From CAZCZZ01 sp964503335 (GTDB taxonomy: Bacteria; Verrucomicrobiota; Kiritimatiellia; CAIVKH01): 64,000 nucleotides of DNA. Below are positions 58,410 through 64,000 of the stretch, piece after piece. Below the pieces are notes generated by a model. The model did no database searches. It saw only the letters and a list, made by a program, of their open reading frames with translations, and was not told where the DNA came from. Location: contig CAZCZZ010000001.1 in assembly GCA_964503335.1 (NCBI GenBank), positions 58,952-122,951 of the forward strand, read 5' to 3'. The position numbers and the translations under genes were made by a program. Within the stretch, counting starts at the first letter, position 1. Each line of letters opens with the position of its first letter.

Positions 58410-60398
58410 CTACGACGGAGTAAGCGAGCGGTTGTGGGGGCGGGTGATCACGAGGTGGAGGTCGTTGAGTGAGCGCATGGCGAAGGCGGCTTCGCAGTAG
58501 CTGAAATAGTAGAGCCACTTGCGGATGAAGACGTCGTCGAACTTCATGGCGCGGATGCGGTCTTCCGCGGCGATAAAGTTTTCGCGCCAGGCCTTTAGTG
58601 TCTGCGCGTAATGCGGCCCGATGTTCTCGATGTCCTCGATGATGAGTTTCGAATTGCGCGTCATCGCGTCGGTGATCGCGGCAAGCGACGGCAGGTGACC
58701 GCCGGGGAAGATGTGCTTCTGGATCCAGTCGACAGCCTTGCGATACGCATCGTAGCGCTGGTCAGGAATGGTGATGACTTGGAGGACTCCGATGCCGCCC
58801 GGCTTCAGCGCGCGGTCGCAGACGGCGAAATAGGCGCCGAGGTTCTCGTGTCCGACGGCCTCGAGCATTTCGATGGAAACAATCCGGTCGTATGTACCCG
58901 TGATCTTCCGGTAGTCGCAGAACTCGATCGTGATCCGGTCCTCCAACCCTGCTTCACGCACCCGCTGGCGGGCGAGTTCGAGTTGCTCGGTCGAGACGGT
59001 GAGCGAGGTCACACGGCATCCTGTTTGTCGGACCGCTTCGATCGCGAAACCGCCCCAGCCGGAGCCGATTTCGAGCACATGGTCATCTTTGCCGATCCGG
59101 GCCTTTCGGATGATGCTGTGCAGTTTGTTGTACTGGGCCTGCTCGAGGGGTTCGTCCGCGCGGGTGTGTACACCGGCCGAGTACATCATCGTGGAATCGA
59201 GGAACGTCTTGAAGAAGTCGTTGCTGAGATCGTAGTGCTCGGAAATGTTCTTGCGGCTTCCGGTGATCGTATTCGGTCGTGTGAGGTGCCGCATGCGGTT
59301 GCACAGCTTTCCAACCCACGCGTGTTTCATGTGGTGATTGCCGAGCGCGTCGCTGTTCGCGATGAGGAGGTTCATCAGTCGGGGCAGGTCGGACGACGTC
59401 CACTCGCCGGCCATGAAGGCCTCGCCAAAGCCGATGTCGCCATCGAGAAGAATGCGACGGAAGAAGTTGTAGTCGCGAATAGCAAGGTCGCCTTTGTGCT
59501 CGCCGCGCTGCGTGTCCCATATGAGCGTCGACTTGTCGGGCATGGTCACCACAAGGTGACCCTCGGCAAGGCGATCGAGGTAGCCGTGCATGGCGCGGAT
59601 ACCCAGTCGTTCCAGAAATGAAGGTGATCTTGTTTGCATCGTGCTGTTGCTCTGTGGAACGGGTTTCGCAAAGAAGGTCAATTTCTTACAAAAAAAGAGC
59701 TTCGCCGCCTCCCAATGAATGCGCGGCACGGTCAGAATGGTCGATAGGGCGATCCCGAGCGCCGCTTTGGCAAGTGACAGCCCGGTCAGGGGTGTCGCCT
59801 TGCCCTCCCACTGCGTCTTCATGACCTCCTCGCCGTCGCGAATGAGATCGATGCGGATGTCCAAGGTTGAGGCGATGGGCGACAGCTTGAACGCATAGTC
59901 ACCGGCGACGTTGTTGAACGGCGAGACATGGAACACCTTGGGCGCAGCGAACGTCGAGGCGTCGACCCCTTTCGCGGGAACCGGATCCTCCAGCAGATAC
60001 ACATGCCGTTCACCGAAGGTGTTGTTGACCTCGGCCAGCGCGCACGCGACCGACCCGTCGGCGCGATAGCAGTAGTAGAAGCTCACAGGATTGAATGCGT
60101 AGCCCAGGAACCGTGCGCCGGTGACAAGCGACACCTTGTCGACGTCTTTGCCTTGTCCCTTCTCCGCGAGGAGGCTGAGGACCTTCTCCTTGAGAGGTCG
60201 TGTCGAGGTGTCGAGATGATCCGTGTCGCGAAGCGAGAAGACGGCGCGACGGTTGTAGCCGAAAAGCAGTCCTGCAGGTCGCGTCGCCATGAGCTCATCC
60301 AGGTCAAAGGCAAAGAACGAAACGCGGTACCGGAACGCATGGCGCACGGGCCGCAAGCGGGCATGCATCACGGAGCCTTTGAAGATGAGCGATTTCAT
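58410..60398 (-). CDS. DUF1365 protein fused to cyclopropane-fatty-acid synthase
   Basis: 662 residues. The N-terminal 250 are DUF1365 (IFKGSVMHARLRPVRHAFRYRVSFFAFDLDEL, LGYAFNPVSFYYCYRADG). The C-terminal 400 are a CFA synthase: ISEHYDLSNDFFKTFLDSTMMYSAGV, VLEIGSGWGGFAIEA (SAM loop), SIEMLEAVGHENLGAYF and KHIFPGGHLPSL. These two proteins are normally separate genes beside a FAD oxidoreductase. Here they are fused, with a linker at about residues 235-265 that includes a possible membrane-near helix. It probably modifies unsaturated fatty acyl chains in the membrane. The start ATG overlaps the FAD gene stop (4 bases). Confidence 0.9.
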   Translation of the reverse strand: MKSLIFKGSVMHARLRPVRHAFRYRVSFFAFDLDELMATRPAGLLFGYNRRAVFSLRDTDHLDTSTRPLKEKVLSLLAEKGQGKDVDKVSLVTGARFLGYAFNPVSFYYCYRADGSVACALAEVNNTFGERHVYLLEDPVPAKGVDASTFAAPKVFHVSPFNNVAGDYAFKLSPIASTLDIRIDLIRDGEEVMKTQWEGKATPLTGLSLAKAALGIALSTILTVPRIHWEAAKLFFCKKLTFFAKPVPQSNSTMQTRSPSFLERLGIRAMHGYLDRLAEGHLVVTMPDKSTLIWDTQRGEHKGDLAIRDYNFFRRILLDGDIGFGEAFMAGEWTSSDLPRLMNLLIANSDALGNHHMKHAWVGKLCNRMRHLTRPNTITGSRKNISEHYDLSNDFFKTFLDSTMMYSAGVHTRADEPLEQAQYNKLHSIIRKARIGKDDHVLEIGSGWGGFAIEAVRQTGCRVTSLTVSTEQLELARQRVREAGLEDRITIEFCDYRKITGTYDRIVSIEMLEAVGHENLGAYFAVCDRALKPGGIGVLQVITIPDQRYDAYRKAVDWIQKHIFPGGHLPSLAAITDAMTRNSKLIIEDIENIGPHYAQTLKAWRENFIAAEDRIRAMKFDDVFIRKWLYYFSYCEAAFAMRSLNDLHLVITRPHNRSLTPS

Positions 60399-61542
60399 GT
60401 GAAGTCCACGCCGAACTGCTTTGCCGCGGCCACACCTGAGCGTACGGCATCTTCGTGGAATCCGTGACCAAAATAGCTGCCGCAGAAATAGGTGTTCCGC
60501 ACGCCGTTCAGGGATGGCAGTTGCTGCTGCGCGGCGACGGCTTTCGCGTCAAAGACGGGATGCGTGTAGTTCGTCTCGTAGACAATGCGCCCGGGGTGGA
60601 TGGGGCGATGGGGGTTTAAGGTCACGCAGTACTGCTCACGCGTCTTCAGGCCCTGCAGAAGATTCATCCAGTAGGTGACCGGGACGGGCTGCGATGGAGG
60701 TGCGTTTAGCGGCTCGGTGTAGTTCCACGAAGCCCACGCGCGCCGGTTGGCGGGCAGGAACGAGATGTCGGTGTGCAGGACGGTCCGGTTCGGCTGATAG
60801 CGCCACGCGCCGAGCAGGGATCGCTCGGCTTCAGAGGGATTGGCAAGCAGCTTTAGGGATTCGTCTGCATGTGCGGCCATGATGACGCGGTCGAATTCTT
60901 CCACGGCGCCGGATGCGAAGCGGAGTTGCACGCCTTGCCCGGTGCGCTCGACGGACTGGATGGCACCCTTCGTGACCATCGTGCCGGAAAATGATCTCCG
61001 CAGGGCTTCGACGTACGCAGAACTTCCTCCGACAACCGTCTGCCACTTCGGACGATCCTCGGTTGAAAGCAGGCCATGATTGTCCCAGAAGCGCAGCATT
61101 GTCGCGGCGGGGAAGTTCATCATGTCCGCGTAGGGGGCCGACCAGATCGCAGCACCCATCGGGATGATGTAGAAGCGGATGGCGCGATGCGAGCAGTTGC
61201 GGCTCANNNNNNNNNNNNNNNNNNNNNNNNNNNNNNNNNNNNNNNNNNNNNNNNNNNNNNNNNNNNNNNNNNNNNNNNNNNNNNNNNNNNNNNNNNNNNN
61301 NNNNNNCGGGTGAGCAGGGGATAGTTCTTGTTGTTCAGGACGATAAAACCTGTATCCACCGGCGTCCCGCTATCGGGACCGTTGGGGACGATCACCGTGT
61401 TCGTGTGCCCTCCGAGCCGATCGAGTTTTTCATAAACGGTCACCGCATGCCGGTGCTGGAGTAGATAGGCTGCCGTCAGTCCTGCCACGCCGGAGCCGAC
61501 GATAGCGATACGCAATGGAGCGGTGGTGTCAGCGTTGCTCAT
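60395..61542 (-). CDS. FAD-dependent amine-oxidase-like oxidoreductase (interrupted by a gap)
   Basis: The N-terminus IAIVGSGVAGLTAAYLLQHRHAVTVYEKLDRLGGHTNTV is a classical FAD-binding Rossmann motif. After a 100-N gap the C-terminal part continues (PMGAAIWSAPYADMMNFPA, VVGGSSAYVEALRR, CGSYFGHGFHEDAVRSGVAAAKQF). The visible parts total about 349 residues against about 420 for the family, so some 70 residues are missing. It is the standard partner of DUF1365 and CFA synthase in fatty-acid-modification operons. Confidence 0.88.
61207..61306. other. Assembly gap (100 N) inside the FAD oxidoreductase gene
   Basis: Exactly 100 N; the two sides share no sequence. By comparison with the family about 200 bases of coding sequence are missing. 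Confidence 0.95.
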
Positions 61543-61545
61543 AGG

Positions 61546-62085
61546 CTAGCGCGTGAAATGGGTCATGCCTGCCTGGTGACGTCGCCACCATTCCTCCATC
61601 CGGGGGAATTCGTGCTGGAACTGCGGGGTGAAGGTGTCATCGCCGAGCGAGGCCTTGATCTCGTCGAAATGCCAGAAGCGGCCTTCGTCGATTTCCTCTG
61701 CCTGAAGCGTGAAGGGCCCTTCATCGAGGACGACATAGGATCGGATCAACTCCGTCTCGACGGGTGAATGCCATATGTACTGGTACGCGAAGTCAAGCCG
61801 TAGAAGTTTGCGGCCCAGCTCTTCTGCCAGTTCGCGCTGGGCGGCTTCGAGGGGTTTTTCGCCGGGCTTCATGTGTCCGCCGACGGATGTATCCCACTTG
61901 CCGGGCTGGATGTCCTTTGCGGCCGAGCGTTTCTGAAGGAATAGGCGTCCCTGACGGTCGAAGACCAGGACGTGCACAGCTTGATGGATCAGGGTGGGGT
62001 CCCCATGACAGCGGCTCCGCGGCGCCTGACCGATTACGCGACCCAATTCGTCCACGACATCAAACAGTTCTTCTGCCATAGCCAT
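61546..62085 (-). CDS. NUDIX hydrolase (YfcD/IDI-like)
   Basis: 179 residues. The NUDIX box is GGHMKPGEKPLEAAQRELAEELG, fitting GX5EX7REUXEEXGU. The N-terminal FDVVDELGRVIGQAPRSRCHGDPTLIHQAVHVLVFD and DTSVGGHM pattern is that of the IDI-like NUDIX subgroup (YfcD type), whose substrates are not settled. It follows the FAD gene in antisense order (its stop is 3 bases upstream of that gene's start), so it may be in the same operon. Confidence 0.88.
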   Translation of the reverse strand: MAMAEELFDVVDELGRVIGQAPRSRCHGDPTLIHQAVHVLVFDRQGRLFLQKRSAAKDIQPGKWDTSVGGHMKPGEKPLEAAQRELAEELGRKLLRLDFAYQYIWHSPVETELIRSYVVLDEGPFTLQAEEIDEGRFWHFDEIKASLGDDTFTPQFQHEFPRMEEWWRRHQAGMTHFTR

Positions 62086-62216
62086 ATTTCGTTTGAACGA
62101 CGTTTAGCTTACAGAACTTGCATGATGATATGAAGGACGAACGGTCAGTTGCATTGTCCTTTACAGGCGAATGGCCGCCGCTAATGATCCGCCGCGCGTG
62201 ATTTAAGGAGTTGCCC

Positions 62217-62954
62217 ATGATGGAGTTGTTTACCGTTGAAAACCTGATCGCTTTGTTGACTCTGACGAGTCTCGAAATCGTCCTGGGTATCGACAATATC
62301 GTCTTCCTTTCCATTCTTACCGGCAAGCTACCGGTGGAGGATCGCAAGAAGGCCCAGCAGATCGGCCTCGCGCTGGCCATGGTCATGCGAATCCTGCTCC
62401 TGTTGTGTATCAAGTGGGTTATGGGTTTGAACCAGCCGCTGGTCACGCTGTTCGGCCACGGCATTTCGGGGCGTGATCTCATCCTGCTCCTCGGCGGATT
62501 GTTCCTGCTGGCCAAGGCCACGCATGAAATCCATGAGAAGCTTGAGGGTGCGCATCATGCCGAGGCCGTGACCGCGGCCAAAGCGAAAGCGTCATTCGGC
62601 GCCATCCTGGCCCAGATCGTGGCCATCGACATCGTGTTCTCGCTCGATTCCGTGATCACGGCCGTGGGCATGGCCAAGCACATCGAGATCATGATCGCAG
62701 CCGTGGTGATCGCCGTGATTGTGATGATGATATTTGCCACGCCCGTGAGCACGTTTGTCGAGCGTCACCCGACCATCAAGATGCTGGCGTTGTCGTTCCT
62801 GCTTATGATTGGCGTCATGCTAGTCGCGGAAGGCTTCCACAAACACATTGAGCGCGGGTATGTTTACTTCGCCATGGCGTTCTCGCTCTTTGTCGAAGTC
62901 CTGAACATCCGATCCACCCGCAAGCAGAAGATGCAGCCGGAGCATGCGATATGA
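62217..62954 (+). CDS. TerC family integral membrane protein
   Basis: About 245 residues with seven to eight membrane helices. The family acidic motif is present twice: SLEIVLGIDNIVFLSIL (helix 1-2) and IVAIDIVFSLDSVITAVGM (helix 4-5), each with paired Asp thought to carry Mn2+ or other cations. An AAGGAG site (62205-62210) precedes two in-frame ATG codons (62217, 62220). TerC proteins export Mn2+ to metalate secreted enzymes. It overlaps yceH by 4 bases. Confidence 0.92.
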   Translation: MMELFTVENLIALLTLTSLEIVLGIDNIVFLSILTGKLPVEDRKKAQQIGLALAMVMRILLLLCIKWVMGLNQPLVTLFGHGISGRDLILLLGGLFLLAKATHEIHEKLEGAHHAEAVTAAKAKASFGAILAQIVAIDIVFSLDSVITAVGMAKHIEIMIAAVVIAVIVMMIFATPVSTFVERHPTIKMLALSFLLMIGVMLVAEGFHKHIERGYVYFAMAFSLFVEVLNIRSTRKQKMQPEHAI

Positions 62955-63634
62955 GTGAACTTCACCTGACGGCGGAAGAAATCCGGGTCCTTGCGTGCCT
63001 CATTGAGAAGCAGGTAACCACGCCCGAGTACTACCCGCTGTCGCTGAATGCACTCGTCGCCGCCTGCAACCAGAAGAACAACCGTGACCCGGTAGTATCC
63101 TATAGCGAGGACCTCGTGACGCTCGCGCTCGACGGGCTGCGCGAGAAGCATCTGGCGTCCATGATCAGCACGGCCGGAAGCCGGGTGCCCAAGTTCAAAC
63201 ACATGTTCACCGAGACGATCGGACTCGATGAAAAGGATGTCGCCATCCTGTGTGAGTTGATGCTGCGCGGCCCGCAGACCCCGGGCGAGCTTCGCAACCG
63301 GGCCGACCGCCTGTGCACCTTTGACGATCCGACCGACGTGGAAAAAGTCCTCGACGGTTTCCTCACGCGCCCGCAGGGCGCCCTCGTCGTCAAACTGTCC
63401 CGGCAACCCGGACAAAAGGAATGTCGCTTCGCCCATCTCCTGAGCGGCACCCCGACCTTCGATATCGCCGCGGTCACGGAATCCGCCCCATCCGGCACCC
63501 CCGCGCCATCCCTCCTGGACCGCCTCAGCCGGCTGGAAGTTGAAGTCGGCGTCCTCAAAGGCCACGTCGAACACCTCCAATCGCAGTTGTCGCCGCTTCT
63601 AGGCGATTCCCCCCCACCACCCAAGTCCGGGTAG
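62951..63634 (+). CDS. YceH/DUF480 family protein
   Basis: 227 residues with two winged-helix modules: LTAEEIRVLACLIEKQVTTPEYYPLSLNALVAACNQKNNRDPVV and DVAILCELMLRGPQTPGELRNRADRLCTFDDPTDVEKVL. A C-terminal coiled coil (DRLSRLEVEVGVLKGHVEHLQSQL) follows. Members are conserved in many Gram-negative bacteria; the function is unknown though DNA binding is likely. The start overlaps the TerC stop (ATGA). Its TAG stop abuts a hairpin. Confidence 0.92.
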   Translation: MSELHLTAEEIRVLACLIEKQVTTPEYYPLSLNALVAACNQKNNRDPVVSYSEDLVTLALDGLREKHLASMISTAGSRVPKFKHMFTETIGLDEKDVAILCELMLRGPQTPGELRNRADRLCTFDDPTDVEKVLDGFLTRPQGALVVKLSRQPGQKECRFAHLLSGTPTFDIAAVTESAPSGTPAPSLLDRLSRLEVEVGVLKGHVEHLQSQLSPLLGDSPPPPKSG

Positions 63635-63656
63635 GGACGCGACTCCGCTCGCGTCC
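63635..63656. repeat. Short palindrome directly after the yceH stop codon
   Basis: GGACGCGA and TCGCGTCC are complementary around CTCCGC. It begins at the base after the TAG stop of yceH, like the REP palindromes at other gene ends but simpler. Confidence 0.6.
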
Positions 63657-63671
63657 GTCGTCTGCCCCCCA

Positions 63672-63797
63672 AACTACCCACCGAGGGACCTAGGCACCAG
63701 TCCGAGGGATGTTGCCGCGAGCCCGTGGGACCTTGCCATCAGTCCGAGGGATGTTGCCACGGGTCCAAGGAACCCTGCCACCAGCCGGTCGCATAGC
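63672..63797. repeat. 21-bp tandem repeat (minisatellite), about six units
   Basis: Units start every 21 bases (63693, 63714, 63735, 63756, 63777). The consensus is about GCCACCAGTCCGAGGGATGT plus T, and unit 63693 resembles unit 63735 most closely. It lies between yceH and tRNA-Asn. The 21-base period could encode a heptad on the minus strand, but I see no reliable gene there. Confidence 0.75.
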
Positions 63798-63812
63798 CCC
63801 GCCAACCTGTTA

Positions 63813-63842
63813 ATGGCTGTTGACTTTGCAGCCGTTTTTTTT
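63813..63842 (+). terminator. Rho-independent terminator before tRNA-Asn
   Basis: GGCTG pairs with CAGCC around TTGACTTTG, followed by G and eight T. It probably ends the TerC-yceH transcript. Confidence 0.8.
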
Positions 63843-63864
63843 ACTCTTCGCGCCCTGCAATTGT

Positions 63865-63939
63865 TCCGGTGTAGCTCAATGGTAGAGCAGGGCGCTGTTA
63901 ACGCCAAGGTTGTAGGTTCGAGCCCTACCGCCGGAGCCA
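63865..63939 (+). tRNA. tRNA-Asn (GTT), CCA encoded
   Basis: A 75-base cloverleaf: acceptor TCCGGTG/CGCCGGA with a T-G pair, D arm GCTC/GAGC, anticodon loop CTGTTAA (anticodon GTT), T arm GTAGG/CCTAC with loop TTCGAGC, discriminator G, CCA. The anticodon stem closes with G27 opposite A43. Confidence 0.95.
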
Positions 63940-64000
63940 TTCGACTCTAATCGCCGTCGGCGATTCTCGCTCATGGCGAGGCCTTGATGAGTCGAATGCC
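63940..64000. other. Three-stem structured sequence directly after tRNA-Asn
   Basis: Outer arms ATTCGACTC and GAGTCGAAT enclose two further stems (ATCGCC/GGCGAT and CTCGC/GCGAG). It follows the CCA end directly, has no T-run, and the window ends inside it. It may be the start of a tRNA-end cassette like those after tRNA-fMet and tRNA-Pro. Confidence 0.6.

Noticed and set aside
63674..63940. An 88-codon minus-strand frame with heptad-like residues across the minisatellite and tRNA-Asn
   Set aside because: It runs through a tRNA gene and its repeats come from the 21-bp DNA period; no ribosome site or family supports it.

Overview
The window is a high-GC bacterial chromosome segment that looks like a metagenome-assembled genome: it has four runs of exactly 100 N, and one of them is demonstrably spurious. 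The cell is Gram-negative (a porin, an LpxR-type lipid A deacylase, KDO synthesis through KdsD, outer-membrane beta-barrels) and makes PEP-CTERM exported proteins. A DeoC-type bacterial microcompartment (BMC), PEP-CTERM tails and very many palindromic intergenic repeats suggest the PVC superphylum, perhaps Kiritimatiellota or a relative. This placement is an inference from gene content, not a measured phylogeny.

Layout. 1-7.0 kb: phosphate regulon on the minus strand (phoB, a porin, pstS-pstC-pstA-pstB-phoU), with no phoR in view. 7.1-14.9 kb: photolyase, M42 peptidase, acetolactate synthase ilvB-ilvN, an exported repeat protein, LpxR, and a DnaJ-like protein. 15.0-20.0 kb: a mosaic island with a Mu-like terminase remnant, two hypothetical genes, a Y1-transposase element with 41-bp inverted ends, a PEP-CTERM gene and a truncated Mu-like portal gene. 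It ends at the initiator tRNA, whose 3' end and terminator are duplicated. 20.1-29.3 kb: the most coherent system, a minus-strand locus that joins nucleoside salvage (cdd, PNP, pdp, deoB) to a BMC (three BMC-P, one BMC-H, two BMC-T, a CoA-acylating aldehyde dehydrogenase) and an RpiB-DeoC fusion. The predicted flow is deoxynucleoside to deoxyribose-1-P to deoxyribose-5-P to glyceraldehyde-3-P plus acetaldehyde, then acetyl-CoA.

29.5-40.6 kb: PpiD-like chaperone, KdsD, a PhoB paralogue with a degenerate receiver, an RsmB-like methyltransferase, an exported phospholipase-D-like protein, a four-helix-bundle protein with a repeat-derived insert, a tandem NDK, an aspartate/aromatic aminotransferase, an S8 protease and a PEP-CTERM protein. 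40.7-49 kb: a VTT membrane protein, two DUF4139-like exported proteins, KefF-KefC, an outer-membrane protein, tRNA-Pro with a duplicated 3' end, and an ECF sigma factor convergent with a ZAS-type anti-sigma factor. 49-64 kb: a double-length UvrA, a REP-associated transposase between two identical palindromes, the agmatine-to-putrescine pair AguA/AguB, an M29-like enzyme, a DUF1365-CFA synthase fusion with its FAD partner, NUDIX, TerC, YceH and tRNA-Asn.

The features least explained by ordinary annotation are: (1) duplicated tRNA 3' ends at both tRNAs whose downstream DNA can be read, separated by spacers that share a motif; (2) a palindromic REP family whose terminal TGTAG supplies the TAG stop codon of at least four genes; (3) other short palindromic repeat families between and inside genes; (4) the deoxynucleoside BMC with its RpiB-DeoC fusion. 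No intergenic stretch exceeds about 300 bases. No CRISPR array, rRNA or replication origin was seen.
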